Of a stretch of DNA of 64,000 nucleotides, positions 8,685-16,464 are shown piece after piece. The position numbers and the translations under genes are program-made. How positions within the stretch are numbered: position 1 is the first letter of the stretch; each line of letters opens with the position of its first letter. The DNA is from Rhizobium sp. Root1212 (lineage in GTDB: Bacteria > Pseudomonadota > Alphaproteobacteria > Rhizobiales > Rhizobiaceae): positions 12,095-76,094 of the forward strand of contig NZ_LMDA01000004.1 of assembly GCF_001424985.1 (NCBI RefSeq), written 5' to 3'. The notes beneath the pieces are model-generated. The model saw only the letters and a list, made by a program, of their open reading frames with translations. It was not told where the DNA came from and ran no database searches.

Positions 8685-10321
8685 GCACCTTCGGCAAGCC
8701 GGTTCTCGATGTCCGGGACCTCCACGTTTCCTACAGTCAGGGCGACAGCCGCACGACGGTCGTGCATGGCGTTTCCTTTTCCGTCCAGCCGGGCGAAGTC
8801 GTTGCGCTTGTCGGCGAAAGCGGCTCGGGCAAGACCTCGACGGCGCAGGCCGTCATCGGCCTCCTGCCGGCTAATGGACGCCTCGAATCCGGCTCCATCC
8901 GCCTCAATGGCGAGGATATCTCCCGCTGGAGCGCCAAACGCCTGCGCAATATCCGCGGCGCGGTCGTCAGCCTGATCCCGCAGGACCCCGGCAATTCCCT
9001 CAACCCGGTCCTGACCGTCGGCGCGCAGGTGCGCGAAATCCTCGAACTGCACGGCCGCATCGACCGGCGCGACGCCGACCGCCGCGTCATCGAACTGCTC
9101 GCCCATGTCGGGCTCACCGACCCGGAACTGCGCGTGCGGCAATATCCGCATGAGCTTTCCGGCGGCATGAAGCAGCGCGTGCTGATCGCCATCGCGATTG
9201 CGCTGAGGCCCGCCCTGATCATCGCCGACGAGCCGACCTCGGCCCTCGACGTGACGGTGCAGCGCCGCATCCTCGACCTGATCGACGATCTGCGCCGCGA
9301 ATACGGAACCGCGGTCCTGTTCGTGACCCACGATCTCGGCGTCGCCGCCGACCGTTCGGACAGGATCATCGTGCTGCAGGGCGGGCGCATTCAGGAGCAA
9401 GGCGAAACGGCAGCCGTGCTCGCCGCGCCCGAAAGCGCCTATACGCGAAAACTGCTCTCCGATGTCCCCTCGCTGATCATCGCGCAGCCCCGGCCTGCAG
9501 TCGAAGCGAGCCGTGCGCCGGCCGTCGTCGTCCGCAATCTCGTGCAGGATTTCGACCTGCCGGGCGGCCGGACATACCGGGCGGTCGATGATGTCTCCTT
9601 CACCGTGGCGCGGGGCACGACGCACGCCATCGTCGGGGAATCCGGCTCGGGCAAGACGACGACGATCCGCGCCATCGCCGGCTTCCAGAAGCCGACAAGC
9701 GGCCAGACCCTGATCGACGATTTCGATGTCGGCAGTCTCAAATCCGGCAGTCTCCGCCAGTTCCGGCGCAAGGTGCAGCTCGTCTACCAGAACCCGTGGG
9801 GCTCGCTCGATCCGCGCCAGACCGTCCGCGCCATCGTCGAGGAGCCGCTGCTCAACTTCGAGCCCATTGGCCGGGCGGCGCGCGAAGCGCAGGTGACGGC
9901 GATCATCGAACGGGTCGGCCTGCCTGCCGGCATCCTCTCCCGCCTGCCGCATGCGCTGTCCGGGGGGCAGAGGCAGCGTGTCGCCATCGCCCGCGCGCTG
10001 GTGCTCGAACCTGAGATCGTCGTCCTCGACGAAGCCGTCTCGGCGCTCGATGTCACCGTGCAGGCGCAGATCCTTGCCCTGCTGGCGCAGCTGCAGCGGG
10101 ATCTCGGCCTGACCTACGTGTTCGTCTCGCATGACCTCGCGGTCGTCCGCCAGATCGCCGACACCGTCTCCGTGCTGCAGAACGGCCGGCAGGTCGATCA
10201 TGGCCCGGTCGAGCAGGTCTTCAACGCCCCCTCCAGCGCCTATACGCGCGAACTCATCGCCGCCATTCCCGGCCGCAAACTTCCGCGCGCCACTGCCCTT
10301 TCAACCGGATCGATATCATGA
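8681..10321 (+). CDS. Fused double ATPase of the peptide-type ABC transporter (DppD-DppF fusion)
   Basis: 546-residue protein with two complete ABC ATPase domains in one chain. Domain 1 has Walker A GESGSGKTS near residue 45 and signature LSGGMKQRV near 160. Domain 2 has Walker A GESGSGKTT near 320 and signature LSGGQRQRV near 426. Both carry Walker B (ADEPTSALD and LDEAVSALD) and switch His residues, so both sites look active. Domain 2 has EAVSALD in place of the usual EPTSALD. A single chain replaces the usual DppD/DppF pair, as in GsiA/YejF-type transporters. Confidence 0.88.
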   Translation: MSTFGKPVLDVRDLHVSYSQGDSRTTVVHGVSFSVQPGEVVALVGESGSGKTSTAQAVIGLLPANGRLESGSIRLNGEDISRWSAKRLRNIRGAVVSLIPQDPGNSLNPVLTVGAQVREILELHGRIDRRDADRRVIELLAHVGLTDPELRVRQYPHELSGGMKQRVLIAIAIALRPALIIADEPTSALDVTVQRRILDLIDDLRREYGTAVLFVTHDLGVAADRSDRIIVLQGGRIQEQGETAAVLAAPESAYTRKLLSDVPSLIIAQPRPAVEASRAPAVVVRNLVQDFDLPGGRTYRAVDDVSFTVARGTTHAIVGESGSGKTTTIRAIAGFQKPTSGQTLIDDFDVGSLKSGSLRQFRRKVQLVYQNPWGSLDPRQTVRAIVEEPLLNFEPIGRAAREAQVTAIIERVGLPAGILSRLPHALSGGQRQRVAIARALVLEPEIVVLDEAVSALDVTVQAQILALLAQLQRDLGLTYVFVSHDLAVVRQIADTVSVLQNGRQVDHGPVEQVFNAPSSAYTRELIAAIPGRKLPRATALSTGSIS

Positions 10322-11343
10322 CCCCCAAACGCCTCGGCTTCTTCACCCGCCTGCTCGACGATGTGCCCGCCGGCGAGCGCTATCGCCTCGCCGCCGAACA
10401 GATCGTCCATGCGGAGCGCAACGGCTTCGACAGCGCCTGGATCGCCCAGCACCATTTCCATGCGGATGAAGGCGGGCTTCCGTCGCCCACCGTGTTTCTC
10501 GCCCATGTCGCGGCGCAGACGTCGAAAATCCGGCTCGGGACCGGGGTCATCACGCTTCCCATGGAAAACGCCATCCGCGTTGCCGAAGACACCGCCGTCC
10601 TCGATCTTCTCTCCGGGGGGCGGCTGGAGATCGGCTTCGGTACCGGCGGCACGCGCGAATCCTTTGAGGCCTTCGGCATCGATTCCGACAAACGCGGCGC
10701 GGTCTATGCGGAAAATCTCGATATCGTCCGCGCGGCCTGGTCGGGCAAGCCGCTGAAGGGCGGCAATGTTCTCTACCCGCATGCGCCCGATCTCGCCGAC
10801 CACGTCTGGCTTGCGACCTTCTCCGTCGAAGGCGCGCGTCTTGCGGGGCTGAGCGGCGACGGCCTGATGCTGTCGCGGACGCAGCCGCGCCCGGCGGGCA
10901 AGCCGGACGCCACCCTCGGCGACATCCAGAACCCGATCATCGACGCCTATCTCGCCGGCTTGCCCAAGGGCCGCGCGCCGCGCATCCTCGGCTCGCGCAG
11001 CCTGTTCGTCGCCGACGATCGCAAACGCGCGCTGGCGCTGGCGGAGACGGGCCTGCGGCGCGGCGCCGACCGCTTCGCCGAACTCGGCCACCGCATTCCC
11101 GGCGATACGGTCGAGGACCTGATCAGGGGGCTGGACAGCCATGTCGGCACGCCGGACGACGTTATCGCTTCCCTGAAGCAGGACACGGCGCTGGCGCGGG
11201 TCACCGACCTTGTCTTCCAGGTCCACTCCATCGATCCGCCGCACGCCGATATCCTCCGCTCGATCGAGTTGATCGCCGCCGAGGTCGCGCCCGCCCTCGG
11301 CTGGCGCGGCCCTTCCGAACCGCAGCTCGTCGCTGCCCAGTAA
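10318..11343 (+). CDS. Luciferase-like FMN-dependent oxidoreductase (KPN_01858-like)
   Basis: 341-residue bacterial-luciferase-fold protein. The N-terminus (GFFTRLLDDVP...) is followed by GFDSAWIAQHHFHADEGGLPSP near residue 37 and SKIRLGTGVITLPMENAIRVAED near 70, the flavin/substrate core of the LLM class, then LSGGRLEIGFGTGGTRESFEAFG near 98. It would use reduced FMN and O2, or F420 in some relatives, on a small organic substrate. It overlaps the ATPase stop (ATGA), and the same gene order recurs in unrelated bacteria for the KPN_01858 family. The chemistry of this pathway is not established. Confidence 0.8.
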   Translation: MTPKRLGFFTRLLDDVPAGERYRLAAEQIVHAERNGFDSAWIAQHHFHADEGGLPSPTVFLAHVAAQTSKIRLGTGVITLPMENAIRVAEDTAVLDLLSGGRLEIGFGTGGTRESFEAFGIDSDKRGAVYAENLDIVRAAWSGKPLKGGNVLYPHAPDLADHVWLATFSVEGARLAGLSGDGLMLSRTQPRPAGKPDATLGDIQNPIIDAYLAGLPKGRAPRILGSRSLFVADDRKRALALAETGLRRGADRFAELGHRIPGDTVEDLIRGLDSHVGTPDDVIASLKQDTALARVTDLVFQVHSIDPPHADILRSIELIAAEVAPALGWRGPSEPQLVAAQ

Positions 11344-11358
11344 TCAAGAGAGACATTC

Positions 11359-11955
11359 ATGACCGATACGATCGACATCATCGACCATCTCGCCGGTATC
11401 CAGCCCGAGACGAAGACCGCCACGCTGCGCGACCGCCGGCCGGTGACCCGCGAACATGCTCAGAAGAGCTGGCTCGCCCTCTTTGCCCCTGCCGAGACAA
11501 GCGAGGTTTCGCTGGCCGAACGCTTCGCTATCGCGACCTTCGCGGCATCGCTGCATGCGGAGCCCCAGACCACCGCCTTCTATGCCGAAAAACTCGCTGG
11601 TTCCGACAATGGTGCGGTCCTTCTCTCCACCATCGCGACGCTGGCCGAACTGAGCCGCGCCGAAGGCCCCTATGGAAACTACCCGGCCGGCCCTCTCAGC
11701 CCCGAAAATGCCGCCGGGCCGGTGCTTGCCATCGGCGAGGCCGACCGGGCCGTGCTCGGCACGAAGCTGGCGGCCGGGCTCGAACACGTGCATCTCTTGG
11801 TCTTCCGTCCCCGCGATGCAAGCCCCACCGCCCTGCAGAAACTGCTTTCCGCCGGCTGGAGCACGACGGGTATCGTCACGCTGTCCCAGCTCGTTTCGTT
11901 CCTCGCCTTCCAGATCCGGGTCGTTGCCGGACTGAAGACCCTTGCGGCAGCCTGA
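11359..11955 (+). CDS. CMD-domain protein (Avi_7170-like), cysteine-free
   Basis: 198-residue protein of the carboxymuconolactone decarboxylase/AhpD fold, recognised by its helical pattern and its place between the LLM gene and the Avi_7169-like peroxidase gene. It contains no cysteine, so it cannot do the CxxC thiol chemistry of AhpD. This suggests a structural or non-redox partner role, perhaps as a heteromer with the next protein. It lies 15 bp after the LLM stop and 12 bp before the next start. Confidence 0.65.
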   Translation: MTDTIDIIDHLAGIQPETKTATLRDRRPVTREHAQKSWLALFAPAETSEVSLAERFAIATFAASLHAEPQTTAFYAEKLAGSDNGAVLLSTIATLAELSRAEGPYGNYPAGPLSPENAAGPVLAIGEADRAVLGTKLAAGLEHVHLLVFRPRDASPTALQKLLSAGWSTTGIVTLSQLVSFLAFQIRVVAGLKTLAAA

Positions 11956-11967
11956 CGGAGATATTCC

Positions 11968-12576
11968 ATGACCGACACCATTCTCGAACCCGCAATCGAA
12001 AATCCGCCCGTCGTCTTCACGCAGGATCATATCGGCTGGACCGCATGGCTCCAGCCGCTCGCCGAAGAAGACCTGAGCGACCGGCATTACGAAGCCCTCG
12101 TCGATAAGGCGCGTGCCAAATCGTCCTATTTCGCGCTGCTGGCGCGCGATCCCGACATCCTGCAGGCGCGCACCAAGACGGACAACGACATCTTCTACAA
12201 CACCAAGGACGGCCTGCCGCGCGCCGAGCGGGAACTGTCGGCCACCGCGGCCTCCCGCCTCAACGGCTGCATCCTCTGCGCGTCGGTGCATTCACGTTTC
12301 GCCTCGCAGCATTCCAAGCGCCCCGAGGATGTGCAGAAGCTTCTGGACGAGGGTGTTTCGGCCGATCTCGGAGAGCGATGGAATGCCATCGTGGCCGCCT
12401 CCGTCGCGCTCAGCGCCACGCCGCCCGTCTTCGGCACGGTGCATGTCGAGCGCCTGCGCAAGGCCGGTCTCACGGATGAGGAAATCTCGGACCTGATCCA
12501 CAGCGCCTCGTTCTTCAACTGGGCCAATCGCCTGATGCTGTCGCTCGGCGAACCGACACCGGCTGCTGCGGCCTGA
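11968..12576 (+). CDS. Alkylhydroperoxidase-domain protein (Avi_7169-like)
   Basis: 202-residue AhpD-type protein. The redox motif C101-I-L-C104 followed by H108 (GCILCASVH) is the peroxidatic/resolving cysteine pair with the proton-relay His of AhpD. It probably reduces a peroxide or handles a thiol adduct formed by the LLM enzyme. It is the last gene of the operon and ends before a strong hairpin shared with the convergent ridA gene. Confidence 0.78.
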   Translation: MTDTILEPAIENPPVVFTQDHIGWTAWLQPLAEEDLSDRHYEALVDKARAKSSYFALLARDPDILQARTKTDNDIFYNTKDGLPRAERELSATAASRLNGCILCASVHSRFASQHSKRPEDVQKLLDEGVSADLGERWNAIVAASVALSATPPVFGTVHVERLRKAGLTDEEISDLIHSASFFNWANRLMLSLGEPTPAAAA

Positions 12577-12592
12577 AACGTGCATCTGCGAT

Positions 12593-12620
12593 GCGCCCGT
12601 TCCGCTTCGGCGACGGGCGC
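12593..12620. terminator. Bidirectional terminator-like hairpin between convergent operons
   Basis: GCGCCCGT / ACGGGCGC (8-bp arms, 12-nt loop) lies in the 69-bp gap between the convergent peroxidase and ridA genes. The position suits termination from both sides, though T-runs are absent. Confidence 0.55.
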
Positions 12621-12645
12621 TCGCTCATGAAATCCGCCTTCCCCC

Positions 12646-13035
12646 TCAGGATGCGGCGTTGCCGAGCACGGCTTGCGCGAGGATTTCGATGCGCAGGCCC
12701 TCGGCCAGAAGCTCCTTCACCACGACGGTCGCACGCACCGGATAGGGCGCCTTGAAGAATTCCGCATAGACTTTGTTCATGCCGTCGAAATCCGTCTTGT
12801 CGACGAGGAAGACCTGTACCTGCACGACATCGGCCAGCGTGCCGCCGGCGGCGCGGATGGCGATGTCGAGGTTTCCGAGCGTGCGGCGCGTCTGGGCTTC
12901 GATATCGCCGAGCACCAGATCGCCGTTCACCGGGTGTTCGGAGATATGGACCGACCAGACGTGATTGCCGGCGCGCACGACCTCGCTGACCGGAATATCC
13001 GCCGGGTCCGAACCGGTATCGATGACGTCAAACAT
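12646..13035 (-). CDS. RidA/YjgF family enamine-imine deaminase
   Basis: 129-residue RidA-family protein that would hydrolyse reactive 2-aminoacrylate-type enamines or imines made by PLP enzymes or amino-acid oxidases. The family core is present: WSVHISEHPVNGDLVLGDIEAQTRRTLGNLDIAIRAAGG in consecutive segments, then VVQVQVFLVD and YPVRATVVVKEL near residue 100. The conserved Arg of the active site is visible in PVRATVVV. It lies 43 bp downstream of the Lrp-type gene on the same strand, so both likely form one operon facing ctlX. This supports a role in amino-acid catabolism. Confidence 0.82.
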   Translation of the reverse strand: MFDVIDTGSDPADIPVSEVVRAGNHVWSVHISEHPVNGDLVLGDIEAQTRRTLGNLDIAIRAAGGTLADVVQVQVFLVDKTDFDGMNKVYAEFFKAPYPVRATVVVKELLAEGLRIEILAQAVLGNAAS

Positions 13036-13078
13036 GCTGTCCCTCTCTCTATGGGCGGACCGGCGTTCGCCGCCGCCG

Positions 13079-13504
13079 CTATACCGAACTCAGCAGGATG
13101 CTGGTTTCGCTGTTGATGATGCCGTCCACGTCGCGCACCTCGCGCAGAATCCGGTCGAAATCGCTGAGGCTGTCGGCACGGATTTCGGCGACGAGGTCCC
13201 AGGCGCCGTTCGTGGTGTGCAAGGCATGGAGCTGCGGCAGGCCGCGCAGGAACTTGATCACCTTCGTCGTCGTGCGTCCGCCCACCTCGATCATCATGAT
13301 CGCCCGGATGCCGCGGTTGTCGTAGTCCTGTCGTACCCGGAGCGTAAAGCCGAGTACCGCCCCGCTGTCGAGAAGCCGGTCGATCCGCGTCTGCACCGTC
13401 GCCCTCGATACCCCGAGCACCGATGCGATCTTGGAGACGGGCGCCCGCCCGTCTTCCCGCAGAAGGGAGATGAGCTGGTGGTCGAGTTCGTCGAAAATGT
13501 GCAT
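13079..13504 (-). CDS. Lrp/AsnC-family transcriptional regulator
   Basis: 141-residue feast/famine regulator. The helix-turn-helix covers residues 3-50 (LDHQLISLLREDGRAPVSKIASVLGVSRATVQTRIDRL in overlapping segments), followed by the RAM ligand domain (about 65-140) with GAWDLVAEIRADSLSDFDRIL. A longer frame begins at 13561, but starting at MHIFDELD (13504) fits the family N-terminus. It is divergent from ctlX with a 15-bp palindrome between them. Lrp-type proteins usually respond to an amino acid; arginine or citrulline is inferred here. Confidence 0.85.
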   Translation of the reverse strand: MHIFDELDHQLISLLREDGRAPVSKIASVLGVSRATVQTRIDRLLDSGAVLGFTLRVRQDYDNRGIRAIMMIEVGGRTTTKVIKFLRGLPQLHALHTTNGAWDLVAEIRADSLSDFDRILREVRDVDGIINSETSILLSSV

Positions 13505-13523
13505 GAAAATTGTATAGTCCCTC

Positions 13524-13538
13524 TGCGCAAATTGCGCA
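13524..13538. promoter_or_regulatory. 15-bp palindrome, candidate Lrp/AsnC operator
   Basis: Perfect palindrome TGCGCAA-A-TTGCGCA lies 20 bp upstream of the AsnC-type start codon and about 94 bp upstream of the ctlX leader ATG. Size and symmetry match Lrp/AsnC sites (about 15 bp, AT-rich centre). It probably controls both divergent operons. Confidence 0.6.
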
Positions 13539-13631
13539 ATCACGCCGACATGATTCAGCACGTTTGAAATTTCAACTCATTTCTTGCCAGCTTAGGCTCA
13601 CTTCATCGAAAGTTCCGATGGAGGTGGAAAC

Positions 13632-13682
13632 ATGGTTCGGTATGTCGGTATCGGCACTGCGGTCGAGCGGAGCGCTGCCTGA
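13632..13682 (+). CDS. Short leader peptide translated ahead of ctlX
   Basis: A 16-codon frame, MVRYVGIGTAVERSAA, is preceded by a very good Shine-Dalgarno (GGAGGT, 6 nt before the ATG). Its stop TGA (13680-13682) ends 1 bp before the ctlX ATG at 13684, which itself has only a weak Shine-Dalgarno. This arrangement is typical of translational coupling. It has two Arg codons but no run, so classic amino-acid attenuation is not obvious. Translation is inferred. Confidence 0.5.
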   Translation: MVRYVGIGTAVERSAA

Positions 13683-13683
13683 G

Positions 13684-14655
13684 ATGAAGAGACTGTCCGT
13701 ACAGGCGCCGAAGGGCGTCGTGATGATCCGCCCGCACCATTTCGGCCCGAACCCGATGACGGCCAAGGACAACGCCTTCCAGGCGACCGACGCGGCCCGT
13801 AAGCCCTCGGCGATCGCCATGGCCGCCCATGAGGAAGTCACCCGCATGGCCGACGGCCTGCGCGAGGCGGGCGTTGCCGTCCATCTGTTCGAGGACGAGA
13901 CCGCGGCCCGTCCGGATTCCGTCTTCCCGAACAACTGGTTCTCGACCCATTCGGGCGGCCATGTGGCGATCTATCCGATGTATTCGGAAAGCCGCCAGAG
14001 CGAGCGCCGCCCCGATATCATCGAGATGCTGAAGACCGAATACCGGGTTCAGGACGTCATCGATTATTCGGGTCTCGAAAAGGACGGCGTCTACCTGGAA
14101 GGCACCGGCGCGATGGTGCTCGACCATATCGGCCGCGTCGCCTATGCCGCCCGCTCCAACCGCACCAACGAAGTGGCGCTCGAGCGGTTCTGCACCCACT
14201 TCAATTTCGAGCCGATGGTCTTCGACGCCGTCGACCGCAACGGCAATTCGATCTACCATACCAATGTGCTGATGTGCATCGGCACGGACTTCGCCCTGAT
14301 CGGCTCGGGCATGATCCCGGATGCCGCCCGCCGGCAGGAAATCTGCGCGCGGCTGGAAGAAACCGGGCGTCAGGCCATCGAGCTTACGATGGAGCAGATC
14401 GAGAATTTCGCGGGCAATGCCATCGAACTTGAGGGTTCGGACGGTCGCGTGGTCGTCATGTCGGCCCGTGCGCTTGCCTCGCTTCGGCCCGACCAGATCG
14501 CGGCGCTCGAAGCCTCGGCCCGCATCCTGGCCTTCGACGTTCCGACCATCGAGCTTGCCGGCGGTTCGGTGCGCTGCATGCTTGCAGGCATTCATCTGTC
14601 GAGAAGAGAACCGGCCGGTACGCAAAAACTTTACGCCGTCGCATCCGGTCGATAG
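13684..14655 (+). CDS. ctlX: CtlX-type citrulline utilisation hydrolase (guanidino-modifying superfamily)
   Basis: 323-residue member of the amidinotransferase/dimethylargininase fold, of the kind linked to citrulline breakdown. Active-site blocks can be read: FPNNWFSTHSGG near residue 80, GVYLEGTGAMVLD near 135, the catalytic His in IYHTNVLMCIGTD near 186, and the nucleophile Cys at about 298 in SVRCMLAG. ATG 13684 starts directly at the family N-terminus (KRLSVQAPKGVVMIRPHHFG); an in-frame ATG at 13618 would add residues without a Shine-Dalgarno. It heads an operon with dimethylargininase and an Arg-type ABC transporter. Confidence 0.8.
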   Translation: MKRLSVQAPKGVVMIRPHHFGPNPMTAKDNAFQATDAARKPSAIAMAAHEEVTRMADGLREAGVAVHLFEDETAARPDSVFPNNWFSTHSGGHVAIYPMYSESRQSERRPDIIEMLKTEYRVQDVIDYSGLEKDGVYLEGTGAMVLDHIGRVAYAARSNRTNEVALERFCTHFNFEPMVFDAVDRNGNSIYHTNVLMCIGTDFALIGSGMIPDAARRQEICARLEETGRQAIELTMEQIENFAGNAIELEGSDGRVVVMSARALASLRPDQIAALEASARILAFDVPTIELAGGSVRCMLAGIHLSRREPAGTQKLYAVASGR

Positions 14656-14688
14656 AAGCACCTCAATTCCAGCCAAAGGCAAAGAGAT

Positions 14689-15492
14689 ATGTCGCAGTCA
14701 CGCCCCGTATACCAGTTCAACAACATCATCGTCCGCACCCCGTCTCTGTCGGTCGTCAACGGCCTGCGCGCCGACGATCGCGGCAACCCCACCTATGAGG
14801 GCGTGAAGGCCGAACACGGCGCCTATATTGCCGCGATGAAGGATGCCGGCGTGAAGGTCACGGTGCTGCCGGCGCTCGAAGCCTTCCCGGATTCGATCTT
14901 CGTCGAGGACCCGGCGCTGACCTTCACCGAAGGCGCGATCCTGCTGCGTCCCGGCACGGAGACCCGCGTCAAGGAAACGGCCGAGATCGAGCCGACCCTG
15001 CGCGCGATGTTCGAAACCGTGCTCGAACTGCCGGCCGGCGGCTTTGCCGATGGCGGCGACGTGCTCACCACCCGCGAAAGCGTCATGATCGGCCTTTCCG
15101 CCCGTACCGACAAGGTCGGCGCCGAGGCGCTGCGGGCCTGCCTCGAAAAGCTCGGCCGCAAGAGCGAGATCGTTGCCACGCCGGAAGGCGTGCTGCATTT
15201 CAAGACCGATTGCTCGCTGCTTGACGACGAGACCGTGCTGTCGACCGCGCGGCTGGCGAAATCCGGCGCCTTCGATCGCTTCAAGCAGGTGATCATTCCG
15301 GAAGGCGAAGAGCCGGCGGCCAATGCGCTGCGCGTCAACGACGTCGTTATGGTCGGCTCCGATTTCCCGCGCACGATCGAGATGCTCGACAAGCTCGGCT
15401 ACAAGGTCGTGCCGATGAAAACCACCGAGATCGGCAAGATCGATGCCGGCCTGTCCTGCATGTCGCTGCGCTGGTTCAGCAACACGCTCTGA
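14689..15492 (+). CDS. ddaH: Dimethylargininase (NG,NG-dimethylarginine dimethylaminohydrolase)
   Basis: 267-residue enzyme that would hydrolyse methylated arginines to citrulline and methylamines. The catalytic His (H170 in EGVLHFKTD) and nucleophile Cys (C257 in GLSCMSLRW) are present, as are the substrate-contact block SIFVEDPALTF near 69 and FADGGDVL near 119. The length is that of the bacterial enzymes. It follows ctlX by 33 bp. The pair would turn methylarginines to citrulline and then onward, so the downstream transporter probably imports methylarginine, arginine or citrulline. Confidence 0.85.
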   Translation: MSQSRPVYQFNNIIVRTPSLSVVNGLRADDRGNPTYEGVKAEHGAYIAAMKDAGVKVTVLPALEAFPDSIFVEDPALTFTEGAILLRPGTETRVKETAEIEPTLRAMFETVLELPAGGFADGGDVLTTRESVMIGLSARTDKVGAEALRACLEKLGRKSEIVATPEGVLHFKTDCSLLDDETVLSTARLAKSGAFDRFKQVIIPEGEEPAANALRVNDVVMVGSDFPRTIEMLDKLGYKVVPMKTTEIGKIDAGLSCMSLRWFSNTL

Positions 15493-15517
15493 GACTTTGT
15501 TTTATCTGATGACCAAA

Positions 15518-15541
15518 GGCCGAAGCGATGTCGCTTCGGCC
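15518..15541 (+). terminator. Strong hairpin between ddaH and the ABC genes
   Basis: Perfect 11-bp arms GGCCGAAGCGA / TCGCTTCGGCC with a 2-nt TG spacer, placed 25 bp after the ddaH stop and 36 bp before the SBP gene. There is no T-run. It could reduce read-through from the enzyme genes or be an RNA processing point. Confidence 0.6.
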
Positions 15542-15577
15542 GGAAATGCCTGCGCGCAATCCTGAGGAGGAGACATC

Positions 15578-16378
15578 ATGAAGACGTTGAAGACTGCCCT
15601 GTTTGCAGGGATTGCCTTTGTCCTTGCCACCGGCAGCGTGCTGGCCGAGGACACGCTGCGCCTCGGCATGACGCCGGAGCCCTACATGCCCTTCACCCAG
15701 GTCAATTCCGCCGGCGAGTGGGAAGGTCTCGAAGCCGACCTTTCGCGCGCTTTGTGCGAGAAGATGGCTGTGAAGTGCGACATCGCCCAGATGGCCTGGG
15801 ACGGCCTGATCCCGTCGCTGAAGGAAAACAAGGTCGATTTCATCATCGGCGCCTTCTCGATCACCGACGAGCGCCGTCAGGTCGTCGATTTCTCGACGCC
15901 TTATTATACCGAAGGCACCTCCTTCGTCGGCTCCAAGGGTGACACGAGCGAGATCAAGGTCATCGATGCGCCGGACGGTTCCGGCAAGATCGTCGATCCC
16001 GCCAGCGTCGAAGGCAAGATCATCGGCGTGCAGACGTCGAGCGTGCAGGCGGCCTATGTCGCCAAGTACCTGACCGGCGCCGAGGCCAAGAGCTACGACA
16101 CCGCCGACAACTCCGTCGCCGATCTCGTCGCCGGCCGCGTCGATTACGTGCTGGTCCCCGATCTCTACATCCAGACCTTCCTGAAATCGCCGGATGGTGC
16201 TGACTACGAGGTCAAGGTCGAAGTGCCGAAGAACGCCGTTCTCGGCGAGGGCGTGGCCTATGCCGTGCGCAAGGGCGATGCGGCGACACTTGACAAGGTC
16301 AATGCCGGCCTTGCCGCGCTGGAAAAGGACGGCACGGTCCAGAAGCTCGTCGATCAGTGGATCTTCGGCAAGAAGTAA
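15578..16378 (+). CDS. Arg/Lys/ornithine-type ABC transporter substrate-binding protein
   Basis: 266-residue SBP_bac_3 protein with a signal peptide at about 1-23 (ending SVLAED). Binding-site blocks are standard for the LAO/ArgT class: EPYMPFTQVNSAGEWEGLEADLSRALCEKM in overlapping segments near residue 32, then WDGLIPSLKENKVDFIIGAFSITDERRQVVDFS around 70-105. GGAGGAG precedes the ATG. Its position behind ctlX-ddaH indicates a guanidino ligand such as methylarginine, arginine or citrulline; the exact ligand is inferred. Confidence 0.85.
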   Translation: MKTLKTALFAGIAFVLATGSVLAEDTLRLGMTPEPYMPFTQVNSAGEWEGLEADLSRALCEKMAVKCDIAQMAWDGLIPSLKENKVDFIIGAFSITDERRQVVDFSTPYYTEGTSFVGSKGDTSEIKVIDAPDGSGKIVDPASVEGKIIGVQTSSVQAAYVAKYLTGAEAKSYDTADNSVADLVAGRVDYVLVPDLYIQTFLKSPDGADYEVKVEVPKNAVLGEGVAYAVRKGDAATLDKVNAGLAALEKDGTVQKLVDQWIFGKK

Positions 16379-16388
16379 CGGCTTCTTG

Positions 16389-16421
16389 CGGGCGGCGCGG
16401 GTGTTTCGCCCCCGCCGCCCG
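16389..16421 (+). terminator. Intercistronic hairpin after the SBP gene
   Basis: CGGGCGGCG / CGCCGCCCG (9-bp arms, 15-nt loop) followed by TTTCGTTTG, located 10 bp after the SBP stop and 43 bp before the first permease. It matches the pattern seen after the other SBP gene at 6813 and probably sets a higher SBP-to-permease ratio. Confidence 0.6.
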
Positions 16422-16464
16422 TTTCGTTTGAAGTGAGGCCGGCGCGCGAACCGGGGAGGGGCCG

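Noticed and set aside
12673-13116. Open plus-strand frame covering the ridA gene
   Set aside because: It is the reverse of the well-supported RidA gene and has no family match.
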